Source: Pseudomonadota bacterium
GTDB lineage: Bacteria > Pseudomonadota > Gammaproteobacteria > Steroidobacterales > Steroidobacteraceae
Direction: 5' to 3'
DNA length: 64,000 nt
Assembly (NCBI GenBank): GCA_023391815.1
Contig: JAEWAF010000001.1
Span: 11,228-75,227 of the forward strand
The notes under the pieces are model-generated. The model saw nothing but the letters and a program-made list of their open reading frames with translations, was not told where the DNA came from and ran no database searches. Positions 27,055 through 35,126 of this stretch are shown here, one piece after another. Numbering within the stretch: position 1 is the first letter of the stretch; each line of letters starts with the position of its first letter. Both the position numbers and the translations under genes were made by a program.

Positions 27055-28899
27055 TTGAGCGACCGCCGTTCGTTTTTGAGATCCGCTGTATACACTGCGG
27101 CCCTGGCCAACCTGCCCGTCATCGCCTTCGCCCAGGGCGCGCCGGCCGGCAGTGCCGCCAACAAAAAGGCCGAGGCCGATCTGAAAGCGCTCATGGATTT
27201 CGTCTATGACGAAGTGGTGATGTCCAATCCCGAAACGCGCACGACCTACGGATTGGACAAGGGAGCGCACGCGAGCGCGAAGAGTCGGTTGCAGGACCGC
27301 TCCGCGACGGGGCTCGAGCGGGACCGTAAGCTCATCCGCACCTCTTACGAGCGGTTCAAAGCGATCGATCGCAACGCCTTGTCGCCGCAGTCGAAGGCGG
27401 ATTACGACGCCTTTTATTATCTCTACGGCGCAATCGTGAGCGGGTACGACCAATTCAACTACGGCACGTTCAGCTGGCCGGAGCCCTACAGCGTACATCA
27501 GCTCGGCGGCACCTACCGAAGCATGCCGGATTTCCTCCACAACCAGCATTCGATCGCCACTCGCGAGGATGCGGAAGCGTACGTGTCGCGCGTCGCCGCG
27601 TTCGCGAAAGAAATCGATCATGAGACGGATCGGCTGAAGGCCGAGTATGCAATGGGCGTGATTCCGCCGACCTTCGTCATCGATCGTACGGTCGCGCTGT
27701 TCGACGGCATGCTGGCGCAAAAGCCTGCCGACACGAAGCTCGTGACGTCGATCGACAGTCGCGCGCGGGCGAAAAATATCGCGGGCGATTGGGCCGCGAG
27801 GGTGACCAAGATCGTCGAGCAGCAGGTGCAGCCTGCGATGAAGCGGCAGCGTGATTGCATCGCTGGCATTCGCTCGCAGTCGACGACCGATGCGGGTGTG
27901 TGGAAGCTGCCGAAGGGTGAGGCGTACTACAAATATGCGTTGAAGTACGCCACGACGACTTCGCTGACTGCCGAGGAGATTCATCGGCTCGGCCTCGAGC
28001 AGATGGCGGAGCTCAGCGCACGTGCCGATCAGATCCTGAAGAGCCAGGGCATGACCCAAGGCACGGTGGGCGAGCGGCTGCGGGCGCTGGCGACGGATCA
28101 GCGCTTCATTTATCCCAACACCGACGCGGGTAAGCAGGAACTGCTCGACTATCTGAACGCCGGCATGGTCAGAATTCAGGCGGACCTGCCGAAGTACTTC
28201 GGCCGGCTGCCGAAGGCCAAGGTCGAGATTCGGCGCGTGCCGCCGGACATCGAGGCAAGTGCGACCGGCGGTTACTATCAGCCGCCTACGCTCGATGGTT
28301 CGAGGCCGGGCGCGTACTACATCAATCTGCGTGACACCGCCGAGACGCCGAAGTGGGACTTGATGACGCTGACCGCGCATGAAGCCTCGCCCGGGCATCA
28401 CCATCAGATTGCGCTTGCGCAGGAGTCAACCGCGGTTCATCCGGTGCGACGCTTGTCCTGGTTTTCTGTGTACACCGAAGGCTGGGGGTTGTACGCCGAG
28501 CAGTTGGCCGATGAGATGGGCGTCTACGAGGGCGATCCGTTCGGTCAGGTCGGTTACATCAAATCCTATATGTTCCGCGCCGCTCGCCTGGTCGTGGATA
28601 CGGGCCTGCATCACAAGCGCTGGACGCGAGAGCAGGGCGTCGACTACATGGTGAAAGCGCTTGGCGACCAGCCTTCAGCCATCCTGACCGAGGTCGAGCG
28701 GTACTGTGTGTGGCCGGGGCAAGCGACGAGTTACAAGATCGGCCAGACACAATGGCTCAAGCTGCGCGAGGCGGCCCGGCAGAAACTCGGCGCGCGTTTC
28801 GACATTCGCGAGTTCCACGACGTCGCGCTCGCCTCCGGGACCTTGCCACTGGCGGTGCTGGAGCAGCTCATCAATGAATGGGTGGCGAGCAAGGCCTGA
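27055..28899 (+). CDS. DUF885 family metallopeptidase-like protein, Tat-exported, TTG start
   Basis: 614 residues. The likely start is TTG 27055, six bases after AAGGAG (27043-27048), giving an N terminus SDRRSFLRSA that is a twin-arginine signal; an upstream ATG would place eleven extra residues before it. The body is a DUF885 all-helical protein related to zincin carboxypeptidases, with the active-site motif HEASPGHHH (H442, E443, H448) and a downstream YTEGWGLYAE segment carrying a further glutamate ligand. Family members are annotated as metallopeptidases but few substrates are known. Export and the neighbouring D-aminopeptidase suggest a periplasmic peptidase. Confidence 0.87.
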   Translation: MSDRRSFLRSAVYTAALANLPVIAFAQGAPAGSAANKKAEADLKALMDFVYDEVVMSNPETRTTYGLDKGAHASAKSRLQDRSATGLERDRKLIRTSYERFKAIDRNALSPQSKADYDAFYYLYGAIVSGYDQFNYGTFSWPEPYSVHQLGGTYRSMPDFLHNQHSIATREDAEAYVSRVAAFAKEIDHETDRLKAEYAMGVIPPTFVIDRTVALFDGMLAQKPADTKLVTSIDSRARAKNIAGDWAARVTKIVEQQVQPAMKRQRDCIAGIRSQSTTDAGVWKLPKGEAYYKYALKYATTTSLTAEEIHRLGLEQMAELSARADQILKSQGMTQGTVGERLRALATDQRFIYPNTDAGKQELLDYLNAGMVRIQADLPKYFGRLPKAKVEIRRVPPDIEASATGGYYQPPTLDGSRPGAYYINLRDTAETPKWDLMTLTAHEASPGHHHQIALAQESTAVHPVRRLSWFSVYTEGWGLYAEQLADEMGVYEGDPFGQVGYIKSYMFRAARLVVDTGLHHKRWTREQGVDYMVKALGDQPSAILTEVERYCVWPGQATSYKIGQTQWLKLREAARQKLGARFDIREFHDVALASGTLPLAVLEQLINEWVASKA

Positions 28900-28911
28900 A
28901 GATTCGACCGT

Positions 28912-28938
28912 GGCTGGCTCCGCAAACCGGAGCCAGCC
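28912..28938. terminator. Bidirectional hairpin between DUF885 gene and rtcB
   Basis: Perfect 11-bp stem (28912-28922 with 28928-28938), 5-base loop, in the 44-base gap between convergent stops. Moderate: no long T run on either side. Confidence 0.65.
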
Positions 28939-28943
28939 GCTAT

Positions 28944-30161
28944 CTATCCCTTGATGCACATCACCTGCTTCAGCGTGTGCACGACCTCGACCAGGTCCGA
29001 CTGGTTGGCCATCACCACATCGATGTCCTTGTAAGCCGCCGGGATCTCATCGATCACGCCGCCGTCCTTGCGGCACTCCACGCCCTCGGTCTGCTTCGCC
29101 AGATCGAATCGATTGAACCGACGCTTCGCTTCGGTCCGACTCATGCGCCGACCCGCGCCATGTGAGCAGGAGCAGAACGACTCGGGATTGCCCTTGCCGC
29201 GCACGATATACGACTTCGCGCCCATGCTGCCCGGGATGATGCCGAGCTGTCCTTCTTGCGCGCTGATCGCACCCTTGCGAGTGATGAACAGCTTTTCGCC
29301 GAAGTGATGTTCCACGGCCACGTAGTTGTGGTGACAGTTGATCGCCTCGCCATCGGTTCTGAACGGTGGCAGATGCGGCGCCAGTGCATCGAGCACCAGC
29401 TTCATCATCATGCTGCGATTCAAGAGCGCATAGTCCTGCGCCCAGTCCACCGCCTCGACGTAGTCATCGAACAGCTCGGAGCCTTCGCTGAAATAGGCGA
29501 GGTCGCGATCGGGCAGATTGATCTGATGACGGCGCAAATCCTTGCGAGCCGCTTCTATGAAATAACGGCCGAACACGTTGCCGATGCCACGCGAGCCGGA
29601 ATGCAACATCACCCATACGCGCTGTTCCTCATCCAGGCACAGCTCGATGAAATGATTGCCGCCGCCCAACGTGCCCAGCTGACACACCCAGGTCCGCGCG
29701 AACTGACGTTGCATCTTCATCACGCCCGGATGCTTGCCGACGATCTTATCGAGCCGATCGTCGAGCACGCGACCTTGGCGAGCATGCGAGCTGCCACGCA
29801 CCTTGTCCGAGTCGTGTTGATTGAAGCCGACGGGCACGCGCGCTTCGACCGCGCTGCGTAGCTTGGCGAGGTTGTCCGGCAGATCCGTCGCGTTGAGCGT
29901 CAGGCGAACGGCATTCATACCGCAACCGATATCGACGCCGACCGCTGCAGGGATGATGGCCTGCTTCGTCGGGATCACGCTGCCCACGGTCGCGCCGATG
30001 CCGTGGTGGACATCCGGCATGGCGGCCACATGGCCGTGGACGATAGGCAACTGCGCCACGTTAAGCAGCTGCTGGATCGCGTCGTGCTCGATGTCCTTGG
30101 TGAAGACTTTCACCGGCACCCGAGCTTTGTTCAATGTGATCTGTACTGGCATGGCTTTCAT
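28944..30161 (-). CDS. rtcB: RNA-splicing ligase RtcB
   Basis: 405 residues (E. coli RtcB 408). Joins RNA 2',3'-cyclic phosphate or 3'-phosphate ends to 5'-OH ends with GTP and manganese, in RNA repair. Motifs: HVAAMPDVHHG at the N terminus, GVDIGCGM (metal Cys), GTLGGGNHF, HSGSRGIG, and SHGAGRRMSR with His334, the expected guanylylation site. The start is either ATG 30159-30161 or ATG 30150-30152; the second has AGGA at better spacing. No rtcA, rtcR or archease lies alongside. The leader upstream is strongly structured (see the regulatory entry), which suggests premature-termination control. Confidence 0.95.
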   Translation of the reverse strand: MKAMPVQITLNKARVPVKVFTKDIEHDAIQQLLNVAQLPIVHGHVAAMPDVHHGIGATVGSVIPTKQAIIPAAVGVDIGCGMNAVRLTLNATDLPDNLAKLRSAVEARVPVGFNQHDSDKVRGSSHARQGRVLDDRLDKIVGKHPGVMKMQRQFARTWVCQLGTLGGGNHFIELCLDEEQRVWVMLHSGSRGIGNVFGRYFIEAARKDLRRHQINLPDRDLAYFSEGSELFDDYVEAVDWAQDYALLNRSMMMKLVLDALAPHLPPFRTDGEAINCHHNYVAVEHHFGEKLFITRKGAISAQEGQLGIIPGSMGAKSYIVRGKGNPESFCSCSHGAGRRMSRTEAKRRFNRFDLAKQTEGVECRKDGGVIDEIPAAYKDIDVVMANQSDLVEVVHTLKQVMCIKG

Positions 30162-30164
30162 CCT

Positions 30165-30410
30165 GAAATATAAAAGCCGTGGTCGGTGTTCCCGGCCAGG
30201 GCCAAGTCCGAGTCAAAAACAAAAACCCCTGGTCGGGATTTCCCGGCCAGGGGTTTGCGAGCGGAGCCATAAGCTGCGCACCTGACTTGGGGAGCGGGCG
30301 TGCTCCGCAAGTCATCTTGCGGATCAACGCGCGTGGTTCATGTTCGTTTCAAGATAGTTCGATGCGTGCATGTCCGACTCCAATAGACCCCCGGGGTTGA
30401 GCCGGGGGCG
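30165..30410 (-). promoter_or_regulatory. Structured RNA leader or small RNA upstream of rtcB, with tandem terminators
   Basis: Read on the minus strand: a 7-bp hairpin with 7-base loop CTCAACC (30388-30408); a perfect 8-bp hairpin (30304-30311 with 30316-30323) that shares bases with an alternative 11-of-12-bp hairpin (30284-30295 with 30302-30313); a 16-position stem (30223-30238 with 30241-30256) followed by a T-rich run (complement of 30215-30225), a textbook intrinsic terminator; and a degenerate copy of that stem (30176-30186 with 30192-30202) followed by another T-rich run just before rtcB. Mutually exclusive hairpins upstream of a terminator are the layout of an attenuator. It could instead be a free small RNA ending at the terminator. 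No protein gene is seen in 30162-30638. Confidence 0.6.
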
Positions 30411-30638
30411 CGCATATTACTCGGCAGACGCGCGGTGTCAACGCCGACATTCGTGGCGGAAATTCAACCACACGTGCTTCAGCAATTGGCGTGGACGTTT
30501 TTACTTGGCCCCGTGCCGGATACGGACTGTCACCGGAGCGGACGGGAGGTGACCATTACGTTACCTCGCTCCGACTGACTTCAAAGGGCGCGGCACGCAT
30601 CCTGAGCTCACTGCAACGAGCAGCGGTCCGGAGGAGCG

Positions 30639-31170
30639 ATGGTGCCAATCTCAGTCAACCGTGATTTCGCAGTGAACGTCATCCATGCGATCGCGTTTTC
30701 ACCGGCGGAGCGTCTGCGCCGCGCGCTGGCCGGGCGCTGGTCACTGCTGTTCTCTCATCCCGATGACTTCGCGATCGAGGGCTTCGAGGCCGATCGTTGG
30801 ATATCGTGTTTGAACGAAGAGCTCGAGCGGCTGGACCTGGCCGTTCTGTGTATGGGTGAAAACAATCGTCGCACCTGGATCGGGCAGGTCGGTGGACGCT
30901 GCGTGCCGCCGGGCGAGGTGGATGAGCTGCTGCCCACCGAGTGGCGCGTCGGTACCCACGAACATTTTGTCACGATCTTCGATGGCGCCCTGCATGCTCG
31001 CCGCACGATCGTGTATGCGGCAGCATGGCGCCCTGCATGCTCGCCGCACGATCGTGTATGCGGCAGGCAGCGACGTGCCATCGCCTCTTGAGCTCGCGCA
31101 GACGGCGGCGGGTCTGCGCGCACGCAGCTGGCCCGCGTCGTCAGTGTGTCGGGTTCTGCAGAGCGTCTAG
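30639..31170 (+). pseudogene. Small peroxiredoxin-like protein gene frameshifted by a 43-bp tandem duplication
   Basis: ATG 30639 follows a strong GGAGGAG site. The frame runs well to about residue 128 and then enters an exact 42-base repeat of period 43, which shifts the frame and ends it at 31091 (150 residues). If one copy is removed, the frame continues through SDVPSPLELAQTAAGLR to TAG 31168-31170 (162 residues), overlapping the tail of the convergent antiporter. The N-terminal half (ALAGRWSLLFSHPDDF) resembles the start of an AhpC/TSA-type peroxiredoxin, but the position of the peroxidatic cysteine holds glycine. I do not recognise a precise family. A sequencing or assembly artefact cannot be excluded. 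Confidence 0.65.
30982..31067. repeat. 43-bp tandem direct duplication (two copies)
   Basis: Copy one 30982-31024 and copy two 31025-31067 are identical over 42 bases and differ at the last base. The period of 43 is not a multiple of three, so it frameshifts the gene it lies in. Confidence 0.95.
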
Positions 31171-32427
31171 CTCGCCCCGAGCGCGCGCCTCTCGCCCATA
31201 GACATACTCAAAGAGCGGCGAGGCCATCAGCGTCGTGACGATCGCCATCAAGACCAGGATGGAGAACAGCGCCGGGCCGATCACGCCCGCCTGCAGGCCG
31301 ATGTTGATGATGATGAGCTCCATCAATCCCCTCGCGTTCATCAGCGCGCCAATCCCGAGGGCCGTGCTGTTGTCCTGACCGCTCAATCGAGCCGCCGCCC
31401 AGCAGGCGCCAAATTTCGCGAGGATGGATGCGAGCAGGATGACGGAGGCCATCAGCAGCAACTCCACGTTGTTCACCATCGAGAGCTGCGTGTTGAGGCC
31501 GGAGTAGGTAAAGAACATCGGCAGCAGCAGGACCACCGTGAATGGCTCGAGCAGCTTGCGCAGATTGTCGGCAAGCGTGCCTCGCGGCATCACAGTGCCG
31601 AGCAGGAAGCCACCGAACACCGCATGCAGACCGATGAAGTCGGCGATATAGGCGGACAGCATGAACAACATCAGCACAATGGACAGCAGCGTTGGGCTCA
31701 TGGGTTGATTGAGCGCTTGTTCGCGATCGGCCATGCGTCCGAGCGGCGCGAGCAGCTTGGGCATGATCATGAGCATGAACGTCGCAAACACCAGGCCACC
31801 CACGATGGCCGTGATGGCAACCCCGGGGCCCGCACCGAAGCTTGCGAGCACGAGCGCCAGCACGCACCACGCGGCGGCGTCGTCGATCGCGCCCGCCGAG
31901 AGCGACAGCGTCCCGAGCGAGGTGTGACTCAAGCCGCGCTCGTGAATGATTCGCGCGAGCATTGGAAACGCGGTGATCGCAATCGCCGCGCCCATGAACA
32001 GCGTGGCATCGAACCGCGTGGCATCGGCGGAAAACAAACCCGGCACGGTCATGAGCCAGGGCGTGCCGATGATGGCAATCAGGAACGGTGCCGCCATGCC
32101 GGAGATCGACACTGCCGCGGCTTTACGGAAGTTGTGACGGAAATGGTCGCTGCGGAAACCCAGTCCCACAAGAAACATGTAAAGCCCGACTCCGAGCTGC
32201 GCGCCGACATACAGCACGCCCTTGGTTTCGACCGGGAACAGGGCCTTCTGTAATTCAGGGAGGAACAGGCCGAACAGCGAAGGTCCCAAAATGACGCCCG
32301 CGATCATCTCGCCCACCACCTGCGGCTGTTTCAGATAACGGCGGCCGACCCAACCGACCACGCGACAGGTCGCCAGGATGACGAACATCTGTAGAAAGAA
32401 GACAATCGACAGCTTTGCAACCGACAT
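31141..32427 (-). CDS. Kef/CPA2-type cation:proton antiporter
   Basis: 428 residues, about twelve membrane helices, a membrane domain only with no RCK/TrkA nucleotide-binding tail, so it is of the shorter CPA2 type. Signature parts: GEMIAGVILGPSLFG early, GAAIAITAFPMLARIIHERG in the middle, and GAIDDAAAWCVLA, which carries the paired acidic residues that bind the ion. It exchanges sodium or potassium for protons across the inner membrane. Such short CPA2 proteins also occur in natural-product clusters as pH or efflux helpers. It follows the halogenase on the same strand at 124 bases and may belong with it. Confidence 0.88.
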   Translation of the reverse strand: MSVAKLSIVFFLQMFVILATCRVVGWVGRRYLKQPQVVGEMIAGVILGPSLFGLFLPELQKALFPVETKGVLYVGAQLGVGLYMFLVGLGFRSDHFRHNFRKAAAVSISGMAAPFLIAIIGTPWLMTVPGLFSADATRFDATLFMGAAIAITAFPMLARIIHERGLSHTSLGTLSLSAGAIDDAAAWCVLALVLASFGAGPGVAITAIVGGLVFATFMLMIMPKLLAPLGRMADREQALNQPMSPTLLSIVLMLFMLSAYIADFIGLHAVFGGFLLGTVMPRGTLADNLRKLLEPFTVVLLLPMFFTYSGLNTQLSMVNNVELLLMASVILLASILAKFGACWAAARLSGQDNSTALGIGALMNARGLMELIIINIGLQAGVIGPALFSILVLMAIVTTLMASPLFEYVYGREARARGELDALQNPTH

Positions 32428-32551
32428 GAATCCCCGTCATCTGCTCGAATGGGCCCGGCCGGTCGGCGGCCGTTGGCGATGCGGGTTTATAGAAGAGCGG
32501 GGCGGCGCCGCTCAACCGCGGTTCGATAAATTCTTGCTATGGCAGCGCAGG

Positions 32552-34042
32552 TCAGGCGAGCTGGCCGCCCAGGAATTGCTCGTGCGTGGGTAGATGCTCG
32601 ACCATCCCGGCGATCGCCGCCTTGGCGGTGCGCAGGGTCGTTTCGATGTGGGCGTAGTCGATGTTGTCCACGCGAGAAGAGTAAGTGCGGGGCCGGATCC
32701 CCATGCCTTCGAACACGGATTGCCAGCTCGAAGCACGAAATAACTCATCGACCCCGTCGCGCATGGCGCCCTGACTCTTGAACAGTTCGATGCGTTCTTG
32801 CAGAGAGTCGGGCAGGGGCAGTCGCCGGCACGCTTGCCAGAACGGCGAGTCGTCGCGACCGGTCGCGCTGTAATGGAGCACGATGAAGTCGCGCACCTCT
32901 TCGAAGTCGGCCGTCATGCGACGGTTGTATTCGCGGATGAGTGCCGGATCGCAGTCGCGGTTCGGAAAGTAGCGCAGGAAGAAATCGATGCCGCGCGCCA
33001 TCAGGTGAATGGCCGTGGCTTCGAGCGGCTCGACGAAGCCGCTCGCCAGACCGATCGATAAACAATTGTGCTTCCACAGCTCGCGTCGATGCCCGGTCGT
33101 GAAGGGAATGACACGCGGTTCATCCAGGCAGGTGCTGTCCAGATTTCGCAAGAGCGTGGATCTTGCTTCCGTGTCGCTGCAGAATCGACTGGAATAGACA
33201 TAGCCCTGGCCGATACGAGACTGCAATGGAATGCGCCACATCCATCCAGACTTCTGCGCCGTGGCGCGGGTGTAAGGCACGAGCGGACCGCTGTTCTCCG
33301 TTCTGACCGCGATGGCGCGATCGCAGGGCAGATAGTCCGACCAGTCGATCGATTCGACGCCGAGCGCCTTGCCGATCAAGAGCGCGCGGGCGCCGGAGCA
33401 GTCGATATAGAAATCGCCGCGAACCTTCGTGCCGTCCGCAAGCTCGAGGTGATCGATGAAGCCATCGTCACGGCGACGGACCTCGGTGACCAAACCTTCG
33501 ATGCGCTTGACGCCGCGCTCTTCGCTGAAGCGCCGCAAGTACTGCGCAACCAGATTCGCATCGACGTGCAGCGCATAGTTCGCGCCACCAATCGGCGTAT
33601 TGCGCGCTCTGGACGGCGGAAAGAAACGGCCGTTCTCGGCCATGACGTTGCACGGAGAGAAATCCTGAAGCGAGGAGCTCTCGCCCAGGGCACGTGCCTT
33701 GAGCCAGCATTGATAGAAATCGTGCGTGCCGATCGGCTTGCCGATGACGCCGAAGGGATGAAAGTAAGTGTCCGTGCGCCGCTGCCAGCCCACGAACTGG
33801 ATGCCCAGTTTGTAGGTCGCGTTCGTGGCACGGATGAAGGCTTTCTCATCGATGCCGAGCCGCTGAATCAAACCGACGAACGGCGGCACGGTGGACTCAC
33901 CCACGCCGATCGTGCCGAGGTCCTCGGACTCCACCAGCTCGATCTCGCACAGTTCGCGCTTCAAATGATGACGAAGCATGGCCGCGGCCAGCCAGCCCGA
34001 CGTGCCTCCCCCCACCACCACGATTTTGGACAACGGTTGCAT
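32552..34042 (-). CDS. Flavin-dependent tryptophan halogenase family protein
   Basis: 496 residues. FAD-binding GGGTSGWLAAAML at the N terminus; catalytic lysine K78 in ATYKLGIQF (matches K79 of PrnA); the halogenase signature GWMWRIPLQ; and FVEPLEATAIHL, whose Glu corresponds to the second catalytic residue of PrnA. Uses reduced flavin, oxygen and halide to chlorinate or brominate an indole or other aromatic substrate, with flavin reductase supplied elsewhere. The start lies 4 bases after the stop of the OxyR-like regulator gene, so the two are co-transcribed. Free-standing halogenases of this type are frequent in Xanthomonadales and Caulobacterales near TonB receptors; the substrate is not evident. 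Confidence 0.93.
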   Translation of the reverse strand: MQPLSKIVVVGGGTSGWLAAAMLRHHLKRELCEIELVESEDLGTIGVGESTVPPFVGLIQRLGIDEKAFIRATNATYKLGIQFVGWQRRTDTYFHPFGVIGKPIGTHDFYQCWLKARALGESSSLQDFSPCNVMAENGRFFPPSRARNTPIGGANYALHVDANLVAQYLRRFSEERGVKRIEGLVTEVRRRDDGFIDHLELADGTKVRGDFYIDCSGARALLIGKALGVESIDWSDYLPCDRAIAVRTENSGPLVPYTRATAQKSGWMWRIPLQSRIGQGYVYSSRFCSDTEARSTLLRNLDSTCLDEPRVIPFTTGHRRELWKHNCLSIGLASGFVEPLEATAIHLMARGIDFFLRYFPNRDCDPALIREYNRRMTADFEEVRDFIVLHYSATGRDDSPFWQACRRLPLPDSLQERIELFKSQGAMRDGVDELFRASSWQSVFEGMGIRPRTYSSRVDNIDYAHIETTLRTAKAAIAGMVEHLPTHEQFLGGQLA

Positions 34043-34046
34043 CCGT

Positions 34047-35018
34047 CTACCAGTCCCGGTTCTCGATCATCACGCCGGGCGTCGCCGGCTCGCGTTGCGT
34101 ATTGTAATTCCAATAAGCGGCGCTGCTGGCCTGTATTGCCCTTCGGAGCACGTCGATGGCCCTGTGCCGGGGGTAGCTCACCCGCCAGGCGAGCACCAAG
34201 GTGCGCTTCGGCGCCGGTTCTGTAAACGGTTTCGTCACCAATATATCGGGCGAGTAGAGCGGGGCAAGCGCCGCTGCCTGCGGCAGGATGGTCAGCCCGA
34301 GACCCGAGGCCACCATGTGGCGCAATGTTTCGAAGGTATTGCCTCGCATGGCGCCCCGGAGATTGGGTTCGGCATCCGCCGGGCGAAGCTGCGGAAACGC
34401 GGCAAGGACTTGCTCGCGGAAGCTGTGACCCTCATCGAGCAACAGCACTTCGGCGGGATCGAGGTCCGCGATATCGATGCTCGGCTTGCTCGCCAGTCGA
34501 TGCCTCGCCGGCAGCATGACCGCGAGTGGCTCATCGAACAGCGGCTGCGTGACGATGTCCGGCTCGCTAAAGGGGGCGGCCACCAGCAAGACATCGAGAT
34601 CGCCGTTTCGCAGCTTCGCCGCCAATGTTTGCTGAGCGGCTTCCTCGACGAAGAGGGGCATGCCGCTTGCCATTTCTCGTAGCAAGGGAATGAACTGCGG
34701 TAACAGATAGGGTCCGACCGTCGGCAGCGTGCCGAGCGCGAGCGGCCCCTGCAATTGATTGGCGTCACCGGCGGCTACGTCCTTGATCTCGGCCGTTCGC
34801 TCCAGCACCGCGCTCGCCATCGCGATGATTCGGGCACCGAGCGGGGTGACCAGCACGCCTTGTTTGGCTCGCTCGAACAAACTGACGCCGAGCTCGTCCT
34901 CGAGCTTCTTCACGGCGATACTCAAGGTCGGCTGACTGACGTTACAGCGCTCGGCGGCACGGCCGAAGTGCTGCTCCTGGCCCAAGGCGACGATGTAACG
35001 CAGTTCGGTGAGCGTCAT
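34047..35018 (-). CDS. OxyR-like LysR regulator lacking both redox cysteines
   Basis: 323 residues. N-terminal helix-turn-helix (TELRYIVALGQEQHFGRAAE, NVSQPTLSIAVKKLEDELG) and a substrate-binding-type effector domain, with the OxyR-specific run LFDEPLAVMLPARHRL. In E. coli OxyR the peroxide sensor is Cys199 in GHCLRDQ, paired with Cys208. Here numbering coincides exactly and the positions are Ser199 (GHSFREQ) and Phe208. So it is OxyR-shaped but cannot form the known disulfide. It precedes the halogenase gene by 4 bases and probably regulates it and itself in response to another signal. Start ATG 35016-35018 is chosen by homology; the upstream extension is unlikely. Confidence 0.88.
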   Translation of the reverse strand: MTLTELRYIVALGQEQHFGRAAERCNVSQPTLSIAVKKLEDELGVSLFERAKQGVLVTPLGARIIAMASAVLERTAEIKDVAAGDANQLQGPLALGTLPTVGPYLLPQFIPLLREMASGMPLFVEEAAQQTLAAKLRNGDLDVLLVAAPFSEPDIVTQPLFDEPLAVMLPARHRLASKPSIDIADLDPAEVLLLDEGHSFREQVLAAFPQLRPADAEPNLRGAMRGNTFETLRHMVASGLGLTILPQAAALAPLYSPDILVTKPFTEPAPKRTLVLAWRVSYPRHRAIDVLRRAIQASSAAYWNYNTQREPATPGVMIENRDW

Positions 35019-35126
35019 GCGGGGATCATAGCAATCCCTGCGGCGGCTGCACCGGCCAGAAGTCAATCTGGCGTGCTGGATGTTCGTTTCGGCCGGCGCT
35101 AAAGAAACATGCCGGCAGTGGGTCGT

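Noticed and set aside
26968..28404. 478-codon minus-strand frame opposite the DUF885 gene
   Set aside because: Composition and lack of motif mark it as a shadow; the HEASPGHH gene is the real one.
30175..30260. Possible CRISPR repeat pair upstream of rtcB
   Set aside because: Only two imperfect copies, each a hairpin with a T-rich tail; they are terminators.
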